Of a stretch of DNA of 64,000 nt, positions 33,568-41,405 are shown one piece after another (within the stretch, counting starts at the first letter, position 1; each line of letters opens with the position of its first letter). Source of the stretch: Microbacterium halotolerans (lineage in GTDB: Bacteria; Actinomycetota; Actinomycetes; Actinomycetales; Microbacteriaceae); assembly GCF_003569805.1 (NCBI RefSeq), contig NZ_KZ984051.1, positions 306,760-370,759 of the forward strand, written 5' to 3'. The position numbers and the translations under genes were made by a program. A model generated the notes under the pieces. The model did no database searches. It was not told the origin of the DNA and saw only the letters and a list, made by a program, of their open reading frames with translations.

Positions 33568-34173
33568 TCAGTTCCCGGCGGCTCCCGCGTCGGTGGAGGA
33601 GACGTCGGTGCGCTCGAAGTTCTTGGCTGAGCGGCTCGCCGTCGGGCCGCGCTGGCCCTGGTAGCGATTGCCGTAGGGACCGGAGCCGTAGGTGTTCTCG
33701 GCGGGCGAGGTGAGCCGGAAGAAGCACAGCTGGCCGATCTTCATCCCCGGCCACAGCTTGATCGGCAGCGTGGCGACGTTGGACAGTTCGAGGGTGACGT
33801 GGCCGGAGAATCCCGGATCGATGAACCCCGCCGTCGAGTGGGTCAGCAGCCCCAGACGTCCGAGCGACGACTTCCCCTCGAGTCGCGCGGCCACGTCAGC
33901 CGGCAGCGTCACGCGCTCGAACGTCGACCCGAGCACGAACTCGCCGGGGTGCAGGATGAACGGCTCGTCGGGATCGACCTCGACCAGGTGCGTGAGGTCG
34001 GGCTGGTTCTCCGAAGGGTCGATGAACGGGTACTTGTGGTTGTCGAACAGCCGGAAGTACCGGTCGAGCCGCACGTCGACGCTCGACGGTTGGATCATCG
34101 CCTCGTCGAGCGGGTCCAGCCCGATCCGGCCGTCATTCAGCTGGGCCTTGATGTCGCGATCCGAGAGCAGCAC
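33568..34173 (-). CDS. dcd: dCTP deaminase (probable bifunctional deaminase/dUTPase)
   Basis: A 201-aa trimeric-type dCTP deaminase. Conserved motifs are [21 protein letters not shown] (catalytic and substrate region) and [13 protein letters not shown] with MKIGQLCFF. Actinobacterial members of this length convert dCTP straight to dUMP (established for M. tuberculosis Dcd). The start is GTG at 34173, 6 nt after a TAGGCT element, consistent with a leaderless message; no ribosome site is seen. Confidence 0.95.
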   Translation of the reverse strand: MLLSDRDIKAQLNDGRIGLDPLDEAMIQPSSVDVRLDRYFRLFDNHKYPFIDPSENQPDLTHLVEVDPDEPFILHPGEFVLGSTFERVTLPADVAARLEGKSSLGRLGLLTHSTAGFIDPGFSGHVTLELSNVATLPIKLWPGMKIGQLCFFRLTSPAENTYGSGPYGNRYQGQRGPTASRSAKNFERTDVSSTDAGAAGN

Positions 34174-34179
34174 GACTAC

Positions 34180-34185
34180 AGCCTA
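34180..34185 (-). promoter_or_regulatory. dcd -10 element (leaderless pattern)
   Basis: TAGGCT on the minus strand with 6 nt to the GTG start; identical in sequence and spacing to the element before the 34360-35565 gene. Confidence 0.45.
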
Positions 34186-34359
34186 ATGACTGCCCCGCGT
34201 CCCGCACGCCGCGCAGCCTCGCGAGCGGGCCCTTTCATACCGAGCGGGCGCCTTGGATCCGGTGCTGAAGGGTCCGCTCGATCACAAGAGACACGTTCGC
34301 GAGATGTCGAGCTCACGGACTGCGCATGTCTCGTCCGGATGGCGCGGAGACCGGGAGAA

Positions 34360-35565
34360 TCAGAAGCGGTTGCCGTCGCCGATGGAGAACTCGAGGGGTC
34401 CATCGACGTCGGTCCCCATGTACTTCTCGTACTCTTCGACGATGCTCTCGCCTGGCTGGATCAGATCCGTCCAGAGGAAGTCGAAGCCCTCCGACGCGCT
34501 CTGAGCTTCCGAGGGGGTGATCGTGATCTCCGCCGAGTACGCCGCTTCCCGGTCGGACGTGTTGGTGATCGTCGCCTCGTACGTGACATACCCGTCGGCG
34601 AGCCCCGTCTCCTCTATGACGATGTCCTGCGCGAGGTCGTAGAACTCGATCTCGGACCAGTCCGTCGCCTCGAGCGTCGGGTAGTACGTGGTGTTGTCCT
34701 CAGCGACCGCGAACGTGCCCTGAATGAGCTGGCCGACCGCGACGGTCTCGCCGCCGGTCACGACGAGCTCGGCCGTGGCCTCGTAGTCGGTGTCGCCCGA
34801 TGAGAACGGGTGGTAGCCCGCGAGCTCGACGTAGTAGGTGATGGCGCCGCCGTCTCTGGTCTGATCGACGATCACGGCGTACGCGGAGAACTCCTGCCCG
34901 ATGAAGGCGTCGCGGTTGTTCAGCACACCGATGATGTCGTCGGTCGTCGGCTCGGCGGCCAGCTCGGCGGGCGGCTCGACCGGCTGGGAGGATCCACCGC
35001 CGTCGGTCGGGTTCGAGTCATCGGAGAAGTCGTCGATGAGGTCGGAGATGACGGGGCGCAGCACCGCCCCGGCGATGACGAGGAACACGATGATCGGCAC
35101 GATCCGACCGAGCAGCGATGTCCTCTTCCTCTGATGACCGCCTGGGCCCTGCGACGCGGAGGCCGCGTACTGCTGTGCGCCGCCGGAACGCTGGGCGGAG
35201 ACCGCGGAGCGCCGCTGCGGGCTGCCTGGCACAGCAGTCGTCCCCGCTTGTGCCTGCATCGGGGCGGAACCGCCGCGGCTCGCGGCAGCCCTGGTCCGTC
35301 GCCGTTCAGCGGATGCCGCAGCCGCGCTCTGCGCCCTGGCGGCCTGCGCCGCCCGACGCTCTGCTGCGCTGTTGCCCGCCGACATCTCCCGGGTGACGGC
35401 CGTGCGCCCCGCGACGCCGTCCACACTCGCCTGCTCACGCCGGCCGCTGCGCGCCCTGCGCCCGAGGAAGTGCGGATCGGTCTCGATGGGGGGAATCACG
35501 TACGGTCGCGTCAGGTGCTCGGGCGTCGAGCTGTACGTGCTGGTGTATCTCTCGACGCTGGCCAC
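34360..35565 (-). CDS. Single-pass membrane protein with extracytoplasmic beta domain, unknown function
   Basis: Not recognised. The 401-aa product has a long cytoplasmic N-terminus (~150 aa) rich in Ala, Arg and Ser, one TM helix (RIVPIIVFLVIAGAVLRPVI, ~residue 155), an acidic Gly/Ser linker and a ~200-aa C-terminal region resembling immunoglobulin-like or DUF4352-type extracytoplasmic domains (TATITNTSDREAAYSAEITI type strands). The start is GTG at 35565 with TAGGCT 6 nt upstream and no ribosome site. It is divergent from a small lipoprotein gene. A role in envelope function is a guess. Confidence 0.7.
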   Translation of the reverse strand: MASVERYTSTYSSTPEHLTRPYVIPPIETDPHFLGRRARSGRREQASVDGVAGRTAVTREMSAGNSAAERRAAQAARAQSAAAASAERRRTRAAASRGGSAPMQAQAGTTAVPGSPQRRSAVSAQRSGGAQQYAASASQGPGGHQRKRTSLLGRIVPIIVFLVIAGAVLRPVISDLIDDFSDDSNPTDGGGSSQPVEPPAELAAEPTTDDIIGVLNNRDAFIGQEFSAYAVIVDQTRDGGAITYYVELAGYHPFSSGDTDYEATAELVVTGGETVAVGQLIQGTFAVAEDNTTYYPTLEATDWSEIEFYDLAQDIVIEETGLADGYVTYEATITNTSDREAAYSAEITITPSEAQSASEGFDFLWTDLIQPGESIVEEYEKYMGTDVDGPLEFSIGDGNRF

Positions 35566-35571
35566 GCAGTG

Positions 35572-35577
35572 AGCCTA
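35572..35577 (-). promoter_or_regulatory. -10 element of a probable leaderless membrane-protein gene
   Basis: TAGGCT on the minus strand ends 6 nt before the GTG at 35565, as at dcd. Confidence 0.45.
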
Positions 35578-35612
35578 TCCCGCGGGCGGAGCCGCCGTGA
35601 TATGACGGAGTC

Positions 35613-36017
35613 ATGCGGCATACGACAGCAGCGGCGATCGGGCTCGTGTGGCTCGGCGCAGCTCTGGTCGGCTGCTCGGGCACCGGAGGCTTCGCCGATC
35701 TGGAACGCGATCCGTCGCCGGCCGACGAGATCCCCCTGTCCGATTCCGAACTGCGCATCGTCGACAGAGACACCGCACGGTACATCGACGAACACGACGG
35801 CACCGACCTCTGGCTCGCCCGCTCGCTCGAGGACGGCATCTGCCTGATCACGTATGCGGATGAGTCGGCATGGGTGGTTGGCTGCGGCGGGTCCGATGGA
35901 CCTGTCGGTGTGGGAGGCATGGCCGGACGTTTCGAGGCGGTTCCCGGCGGCGGCACGCCACCGGAGTCGGGAACACAGCTCTCCGAGAACGTGTGGGCCC
36001 TGCACTCCGAGGGCTGA
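35613..36017 (+). CDS. Small lipoprotein of unknown function
   Basis: A 134-aa protein. The signal sequence ends with a lipobox (LVGC), followed by a Gly/Asp-rich linker and a small domain with two conserved-looking Cys (GICLITYAD and VVGCGGSDG), which could form a disulfide outside the cell. It has no recognised family. It is divergent from the 34360-35565 membrane protein (47-bp gap) and ends 66 bp before a tRNA gene. Confidence 0.7.
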   Translation: MRHTTAAAIGLVWLGAALVGCSGTGGFADLERDPSPADEIPLSDSELRIVDRDTARYIDEHDGTDLWLARSLEDGICLITYADESAWVVGCGGSDGPVGVGGMAGRFEAVPGGGTPPESGTQLSENVWALHSEG

Positions 36018-36083
36018 CGGGCGACCCGAGGGCGGCAAGAGCGCCGCCGGATGACTGTTAGGATCGTTCCTACGCGTACGCGC

Positions 36084-36157
36084 GGGGATGTAGTTCAATG
36101 GTAGAACTTCTGCTTCCCAAGCAGACAGCGCGGGTTCGATTCCCGTCATCCCCTCCA
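36084..36157 (+). tRNA. tRNA-Gly (anticodon CCC)
   Basis: The cloverleaf is complete: acceptor GGGGATG with CATCCCC, D-arm TAGTTCAATGGTAGA, anticodon stem TCTGC/GCAGA around loop TTCCCAA (anticodon CCC at 36116-36118), and T-arm GCGGGTTCGATTCCCGT. The 3' CCA is encoded (36155-36157). Confidence 0.97.
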
Positions 36158-36226
36158 CCGAGACAGAACCATCCGCGTTCAATGTGCTGCCTGGGCCCTT
36201 CTCGCGCTCACGAAGTCGACGGATCC

Positions 36227-36367
36227 TCAGCGCAGGCCCCGAACGGGCTCGCACTCCTCCGGATCAGCAGCCGTCGCTGCGAGCAGATAGATCCCCTCAT
36301 GCATCGCCGGGGTCGCCGTATGCATGGACTCGTCGACCCAGGCGTGCAGGGTCGGCTTCGAGTTCAT
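36227..36367 (-). pseudogene. Remnant of a DUF3800-like gene (N-terminal 46 residues)
   Basis: A short frame begins MNSKPTLHAWVDESMH and continues GIYLLAATAADPEECEPVR before a stop. The WVDES plus YLLAA pattern resembles the N-terminus of DUF3800-type (RNase H-like) proteins common on mobile elements, which are ~200 aa or more. The rest of the gene is not found in any frame downstream, so I read it as a truncated remnant. It lies 70 bp from the 3' end of the tRNA-Gly gene, a usual integration site. The ribosome site is weak. Confidence 0.45.
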
Positions 36368-36445
36368 TCGCCCATCATGCCGACCGCCTCCGACACCGAG
36401 CGGTCAGAACGCAGAGCGCGGGGCCGTGCGCGTCCCTGGCCGCAC

Positions 36446-37225
36446 TCATCCCTCGCGCCGCGGCAGCACGATCGGTCGGCCGGTGCCCGGGTCGGGGATG
36501 ACGCGCACCGGAGTGCCGTAGACCGACTCGATCAGCGCGGCGTCGAGCACCTCATCCGGGACCCCGTGCGCGCGCAGCGTACCGCCGTCGAGCACGGCGA
36601 CCTCGTCCGCATAGGCACCGGCGAGCGACAGATCGTGCAGCACGACGACCACGGCCCGGCCGCCGCGCGCCAATCGCCGCGCGAGCCGCATGACCTCCTC
36701 CTGATGGCGCAGGTCCAGCGCAGCCGTCGGCTCGTCGAGCAGCAGGATGTCGGTGTCCTGCGCGAGCACGCGCGCCAGCGACGTGCGCGCCCTCTCTCCG
36801 CCGGAGAGCGCGGGGAAGGACCGGGAAGCGAGAGGGATCACGTCCGCGCTGCGCATCGCTGCGACGATCGCCCGCTCGTCGTCTTCGGCATCTGCCGCGC
36901 CGATCCACGGCGCCCTGCCCATCTCCACCACCTGCCTGGCCGTGAACGAGAAGGCGACCGCGTTGTCCTGCAGCAGCACCGCCCTCGTGCGCGACAGCTC
37001 GCGCGGTTCCCAGGCGTCGAGCGGTCTGTCCGCCAGCAGCACCTCCCCCGCCGACGGACGGACGTCACCGGTCAGCACGCCCAGCAGCGTCGACTTCCCC
37101 GCCCCGTTCGGGCCGACCAGCGCGAGCACATTCGAGTATCGGATGTCGAGGGTGACGTCCGAGAGGATGGGGCGCCCGCCGAGCTCGCAGTCGACGCCGG
37201 CGAGGCGGAAGGCGACATCCGTCAC
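36446..37225 (-). CDS. hmuV: Heme ABC transporter ATP-binding protein HmuV
   Basis: A 259-aa FecCD-partner ATPase: Walker A GPNGAGKST, Q-loop LQDNAVAF, signature LSGGERARTSLAR, Walker B ILLLDEPTAALD and H-loop LHDLS. The start is GTG in a GTGA overlap with hmuU. It energises import of heme through HmuU. It is the last gene of hmuTUV. A generic siderophore ATPase is the alternative, but gene order and the nearby heme oxygenase favour heme. Confidence 0.9.
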   Translation of the reverse strand: MTDVAFRLAGVDCELGGRPILSDVTLDIRYSNVLALVGPNGAGKSTLLGVLTGDVRPSAGEVLLADRPLDAWEPRELSRTRAVLLQDNAVAFSFTARQVVEMGRAPWIGAADAEDDERAIVAAMRSADVIPLASRSFPALSGGERARTSLARVLAQDTDILLLDEPTAALDLRHQEEVMRLARRLARGGRAVVVVLHDLSLAGAYADEVAVLDGGTLRAHGVPDEVLDAALIESVYGTPVRVIPDPGTGRPIVLPRREG

Positions 37226-38301
37226 GTCCAGCCTCCCGCCCTGCGCCGGTTGCGCCGGATGAGCCAGTAGAAGAACGGGCCGCCGATCAGCGAGGTGAGC
37301 AGACCGATCGGGAGATCTGCTGAGGGCACGATCGTGCGGGCTGCCAGATCCGCGTAGACCATCAGCGCCGCGCCGCCGAGGAGCGAGGCGAGGATCAGCG
37401 AGCGATGGGCAGGGCCCAGAATCATCCGCACCAGGTGCGGGATGACCAGCCCCACGAACGCGATGATGCCGACGAAGGCGACGGCGACGCCGGTGATCAG
37501 CGCCACGAGCACGACCGACACCAGGCGCAGTCGCTCCACCCGCACGCCGAGGTGCGCCGCGGTGCGGTCACCGAGGGCGAGCAGATCGTAGCGGCGCGCG
37601 AACAGCACGACCACCGCGACCGACGGCACCGCGACGACGGCGACGACGAGCACCTCGCGCCAGTTCGAGCCGTTCATCGACCCCAGCTGCCAGAACACGA
37701 TCTGCTCACGACTGGCGGTGCTGCCGGTGAACATCAGCAGCGCGAGCCCCGCGCCGCCGAACGCGTTCACGGCGATACCGGTGAGCAGGAGCGTGACCAG
37801 CTCGGTGCGGCCCTGTGCGCGGGCCGTCGAATAGACGACGAGGACGGCCGCGAGACCGCCGATGAAGGCGGCGACGGCGGTCGTCCACGCGCCGAATGCC
37901 GTCAGCCCGAAGGTGATCGTGACCGCGGCGCCGAGAGCCGCGCCCGACGAGACGCCGACCACACCGGGCTCCGCGAGCGGGTTGCCGAAGATCGCCTGCA
38001 TGACGGCGCCGGCGACGGCCAGCAGCGCGCCGACGAGCAGCGACATCGCCACGCGCGGGAAGCGGATCTGCCAGAGGGTCTTCTCCAGCAGATCGTCGGT
38101 CGGTGCCCATGGGTTGTCGACTCCGAGGCCGCGCAGCACCGATCCCGCGACCTCCGCCGGGCCGATCGGCAGCTGCCCCAGCCCCGCCGAGAGCACGACG
38201 CCGACGACGACCAACGCCGCGAGCGCGGCATACAGGACGATGCGTCTGGCTCCGAGTCGTGCGCGGGTCGCGTCGGTGGCGTGCGGACGGACCTGCGTCA
38301 T
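37222..38301 (-). CDS. hmuU: Heme ABC transporter permease HmuU (FecCD family)
   Basis: A 359-aa permease with about ten TM helices. FecCD motifs are present: RFPRVAMSLLVGALLAVAG, NPLAEPGVVGVSSGAALG and FVGLVIPHLVRMILG. It overlaps hmuT (ATGA) and hmuV (GTGA). It forms the homodimeric inner-membrane channel for heme. Confidence 0.93.
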   Translation of the reverse strand: MTQVRPHATDATRARLGARRIVLYAALAALVVVGVVLSAGLGQLPIGPAEVAGSVLRGLGVDNPWAPTDDLLEKTLWQIRFPRVAMSLLVGALLAVAGAVMQAIFGNPLAEPGVVGVSSGAALGAAVTITFGLTAFGAWTTAVAAFIGGLAAVLVVYSTARAQGRTELVTLLLTGIAVNAFGGAGLALLMFTGSTASREQIVFWQLGSMNGSNWREVLVVAVVAVPSVAVVVLFARRYDLLALGDRTAAHLGVRVERLRLVSVVLVALITGVAVAFVGIIAFVGLVIPHLVRMILGPAHRSLILASLLGGAALMVYADLAARTIVPSADLPIGLLTSLIGGPFFYWLIRRNRRRAGGWT

Positions 38302-39416
38302 CCGGCGTCGTCCTCCGGCGCGTAGATCGCGCGGGCGAGCGCGTCCAGCACCAGGGAGGACCGCGGTCCGAAGGACAGGATGGTGCCGTCATCCATGTCG
38401 ACGAACCGCCGGTTCTCTCCTGCCGTGGTCAGCGCCACGGCAGGCTTCTCGGCGAGGAGGCCCTCGACCCCTCCGACGGATTCGATGCCATCGCTCATCA
38501 CCAGGATGAGATCCGGATCCGCCGCGACGAGCGCTTCATCCGTCATCGGCTGCATGCCCTCCCAACCCAGCTCGCTGACGACGTCGATGCCGCCGAGAGC
38601 ATCGATGAGCTGGTCCGCTCCGGACTCGGAGCCGAACAGGTAGTAGACCCCAGCCGATCCGCGCAGGTAGAGGAAGACGACCCGCAGCCGTTCGTCTCCG
38701 GAAGGGGCGATCTCGGCGATGTCGGCGATCGTCTCGTCGACGCCCGTGCGGATGCTCTCGGCGAGGAGATCGCCTGCCTCCGGCGCACCGAACACGGCGG
38801 CGACCTGTTCCGCGAGCGAAGCCGCACCGTCGAAGGACGGCTCGTTCTCGACGAACACGACGGTGATGCCAACGTCGCGCAGCTGTTCGACCACGTCGAC
38901 GGGCCCCACCGTGCCATCCGTGATGACGACATCCGGCTCGAGAGCGATGACCGCCTCGGCGTTGACCGTGTGGCCTCCGCTGGTGACCTGCTCCAGGTCC
39001 TGGGTGCCGGGGAACGTCGTCGCCTGGTCTCGACCGACGAGCGTGTCGCCGAATCCGAGACCCCATACCGTCGCCGCGAGGGACCCGGCGAGATCGATTG
39101 CGACGACGCGGGAGGTGTCGGTGACCTCGACTGCGACCTCGCCGTTCGCGTCGTGCGAGGTCACGGTCGCCGGCAGGCTCTGCTGCGGGTCGTCGACCAC
39201 CGGCGAGATCGCGACGTCCTGCAGTGCGGCAGTGGACTCCCCGACGTGATCACGAGGGTCGTCGAGAACGTCCAGCTCCGACAGCGGGGGCAGATCGGCC
39301 GGCGCCGCATCCGCGGACTGCTCGCCCGAACCTTCGGCATCCGGTCCGCACGCGGCGAGCGCGAAGACGCCGGCGAGCGCGATCGCGGCGATCGTCGCCC
39401 TGAGCCGTGCGCTCAT
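38298..39416 (-). CDS. hmuT: Heme-binding lipoprotein HmuT
   Basis: A class III (cluster 8) binding protein of 372 aa from this start. Signal sequence with lipobox FALAAC; the mature part contains RVVAIDLAGSLAATVWGLG and EAVIALEPDVVITDG, typical of FecB/HmuT folds with a long connecting helix. I choose the ATG at 39416 because the signal peptide then begins normally; an upstream ATG at 39536 would add 40 residues of Ser/Pro/Arg-rich sequence. An iron-box-like site lies about 260 bp upstream. It delivers heme to HmuUV. Confidence 0.88.
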   Translation of the reverse strand: MSARLRATIAAIALAGVFALAACGPDAEGSGEQSADAAPADLPPLSELDVLDDPRDHVGESTAALQDVAISPVVDDPQQSLPATVTSHDANGEVAVEVTDTSRVVAIDLAGSLAATVWGLGFGDTLVGRDQATTFPGTQDLEQVTSGGHTVNAEAVIALEPDVVITDGTVGPVDVVEQLRDVGITVVFVENEPSFDGAASLAEQVAAVFGAPEAGDLLAESIRTGVDETIADIAEIAPSGDERLRVVFLYLRGSAGVYYLFGSESGADQLIDALGGIDVVSELGWEGMQPMTDEALVAADPDLILVMSDGIESVGGVEGLLAEKPAVALTTAGENRRFVDMDDGTILSFGPRSSLVLDALARAIYAPEDDAG

Positions 39417-39674
39417 CGCTCTGCCCGCTCTCCTCGACGAATTCGCCGGTGCTGCCGAAGCGTGCCGGTGCGGCGACGAGACCGGATGCGGTGAGGGCGA
39501 GCTGCCTGCGGCAGTGCGGCGGACGTGGGTGCGCATGGCATCGGGTTCCTACAGGTGAGGGGCGGTCGAGCACGGGCGTGCCGGCAGAGGGCGGCTGCTG
39601 CGCCCGATACCGGATCTGTCACTGCGTTCGACGGCTTCTGAGAACCACTCGCCCTCGAAGCGCAGATCACTCGT

Positions 39675-39693
39675 TTAGGTTAGGCAAGCCTAC
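39675..39693. promoter_or_regulatory. DtxR/IdeR iron box upstream of hmuTUV
   Basis: The 19-bp sequence TTAGGTTAGGCAAGCCTAC matches the consensus TTAGGTTAGGCTAACCTAA at 16 of 19 positions. It is one of the few AT-rich spots in the gap and lies upstream of hmuT, so the heme-uptake operon is expected to be repressed when iron is plentiful. Confidence 0.8.
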
Positions 39694-39717
39694 CCAATAT
39701 AGCCCGACACCTCGACC

Positions 39718-39927
39718 TCAGAGACGAGACGAGCACGGCCACCCCCACAGCCACCAGATCGCCGCGCAGGTGATCAGCACCAGGATCAGGATGCCGACGA
39801 GGGCGGACTCGAACATGCCGAGCCGACGGCCGAGCTCCGGCACGTCCGCAAGCAGTGCGACGGCGAGAATCGATGCTCTAATACCATGCCATCCTGAGGT
39901 GATTCTCGCAGAACGAGCAGAATGCAA
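39718..39927 (-). CDS. Possible small Trp-rich membrane peptide
   Basis: Not recognised. The C-terminal 32 residues begin MFESALVGILILVLITCAA and end WWLWGWPCSSRL, a single strong TM helix with a Trp-rich end, unlike random high-GC translation. No good ribosome site precedes the candidate starts (ATG 39927, GTG 39840, ATG 39813). It lies upstream of the iron box in the hmuT/channel gap. It could equally be a chance hydrophobic frame. Confidence 0.3.
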   Translation of the reverse strand: MHSARSARITSGWHGIRASILAVALLADVPELGRRLGMFESALVGILILVLITCAAIWWLWGWPCSSRL

Positions 39928-40049
39928 TGGTCAATCGCGAATTGTTACCATTCTGCAACGGGTCACCTGCCCTATGATGACCAAGTCGCACACATTCGAG
40001 GAGCGGACCGAGAGAGTGTCCGCACCGAGACGCGCCGAGGAGGCAAGCA
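39928..40049. other. Intergenic region upstream of the mechanosensitive-channel-like gene
   Basis: This is an AT-richer stretch holding an 8-bp inverted repeat, GCAGAATG/CATTCTGC (arms 39917-39924 and 39949-39956, spacer 24), and a TATGAT -10-like element at 39973. It probably contains the promoter of the channel gene. No RNA gene is seen. Confidence 0.4.
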
Positions 40050-41291
40050 ATGGACGGCTTTATGAGCAGTTTCAACTGGGGCGACATGTTGGTGAAGATC
40101 GGCCTCGCCATCGTCATCATCCTCGTCACCTGGCTGATCGCCTGGCTGGTGAAATGGGGGATCAGCAAACTCGTCGGCAGGATCGGGTTCCTGCAGAAGC
40201 AGGGCAGCGACGGCAAGCCCGTCGGTGATTCGATCGGACAGGTCGCATCGCTGCTCGTGTGGCTGTTCGGCCTCGTCGCCGTACTGCAGGTGTTCGCGCT
40301 GGAGCAGGTGCTCGCTCCGATTCAGAGCATGCTCGACGGCATCCTGCAGTACCTGCCGAACATCATCGGCGCCGGCTTCATCTTCTTCATCGGCTTCGTG
40401 ATCGCGAAGATCGTCAGCCAGCTCGTGAGCGTGGCGCTGAACGCCGCGAACCTCGACCGCCTGATGCGCAAGGCGTCACCGCAGCGTGCCGCCGATACGA
40501 TCACGGGCGAGGAAGCCGCTCCCCCGCCGCAGGAGGCATCACCCGACCAGCCGTCACAGCCGAGCGCGGGCACCCGCATCGCATCCATCGCCAGCAACCT
40601 CGTGTTCGCGGTCATCCTGATCGTGGTCGCCGTGGCTGCCCTGCAGATCCTCAACATCACGGCGATCTCCGAACCGGCCGTGCAGATGCTCAACCTGATC
40701 CTCGGGGCGATTCCCTCGATCATCGCGGCGCTGCTCATCCTGGGCCTCGGCTACCTGATCGCGAAGTTCGTCGGCGATCTCCTCGAAGGCACGCTGGTCG
40801 GAATCGGCACCGACAGGGCCATCGCGAGTGTGGGCGTCGTGCCGGAGGGCAGGAGCGCGTCGGCGATCATCACGGCGATCGCCAGGGTCGCGATCATGGT
40901 CTTCTTCGGCATCATGGCGGCACGCGCCCTGAACTTCCCGGAGATCACCGGCATCCTCAACGAGGTGCTCTCGCTCGGCGGACGAGTGCTGTTCGGCGGC
41001 GCGATCATCGCGGCCGGGTTCCTGGTCGCGAAGCTGCTCAGCAACGCCATCGGATCCGGCACGGCGAGCACCGTCATCCGCTACGCCACGCTGGTGCTGT
41101 TCGCGGCGATGGGCCTGCAGTACATGGGCATCGCCGATTCGATCATCACCCTCGCTTTCGGCTCCATCGTCGTCGGCGGTGCTCTGGCTGCCGCCCTCGC
41201 GTTCGGGCTCGGCGGCCGCGACGCCGCAGCGCGGTCACTCGACAGACTGGGCGAGAAGGCCGAGAAGAAGGATTCGACCCCGACCGCATAG
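40050..41291 (+). CDS. Mechanosensitive channel-like membrane protein with repeated conserved TM helices
   Basis: A 413-aa protein with about eight TM helices arranged as repeats of the conserved TM_helix motif (ILQYLPNIIGAGFIFFIGFV, LGAIPSIIAALLILGLGYLI, GGRVLFGGAIIAAGFLVAK), as in CmpX-type proteins grouped with small mechanosensitive channels. The family MscS beta domain is not evident. A Pro/Ala/Gln linker (~150-175) separates the halves. GAGGAGGC precedes the ATG. Likely role: membrane-tension or envelope-stress response. It is a single-gene unit with a hairpin after the stop. Confidence 0.8.
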   Translation: MDGFMSSFNWGDMLVKIGLAIVIILVTWLIAWLVKWGISKLVGRIGFLQKQGSDGKPVGDSIGQVASLLVWLFGLVAVLQVFALEQVLAPIQSMLDGILQYLPNIIGAGFIFFIGFVIAKIVSQLVSVALNAANLDRLMRKASPQRAADTITGEEAAPPPQEASPDQPSQPSAGTRIASIASNLVFAVILIVVAVAALQILNITAISEPAVQMLNLILGAIPSIIAALLILGLGYLIAKFVGDLLEGTLVGIGTDRAIASVGVVPEGRSASAIITAIARVAIMVFFGIMAARALNFPEITGILNEVLSLGGRVLFGGAIIAAGFLVAKLLSNAIGSGTASTVIRYATLVLFAAMGLQYMGIADSIITLAFGSIVVGGALAAALAFGLGGRDAAARSLDRLGEKAEKKDSTPTA

Positions 41292-41309
41292 CCGAGCGGT
41301 CGATCCACC

Positions 41310-41339
41310 GAGGGGCGCGTTCTGCGGGGCGCGCCCCTC
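41310..41339 (+). terminator. Stem-loop after the channel gene
   Basis: GAGGGGCGCG pairs perfectly with its complement over a 10-nt loop, 19 bp after the stop. No T-run follows, so termination may be partial. Confidence 0.55.
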
Positions 41340-41370
41340 GTCGCGCACTCCGAATGGCCGCGTGCCGATG

Positions 41371-41401
41371 TTGACCAGAATGGGAACATTTGTTCTAATG
41401 T
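41371..41401 (+). promoter_or_regulatory. LexA (SOS) box within the promoter of the radical SAM gene
   Basis: GAAC-ATTT-GTTC (41384-41395) matches the actinobacterial/Gram-positive LexA core GAAC-N4-GTTC. It lies between a TTGACC -35-like element (41371) and TAATGT (41396), which is 4 nt from the ATG at 41406. The gene is therefore probably leaderless or nearly so and induced by DNA damage. Confidence 0.75.
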
Positions 41402-41405
41402 ATCC

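Noticed and set aside
36084..36445. Possible integrated element at the tRNA-Gly gene
   Set aside because: No integrase, no direct repeat of the tRNA 3' end and no composition shift are visible in the window; only the small remnant is kept as an observation.
39417..39536. N-terminal extension of HmuT from the ATG at 39536
   Set aside because: The 40 extra residues are Ser/Pro/Arg-rich and would place the lipoprotein signal peptide internally; the ATG at 39416 gives a normal signal sequence.
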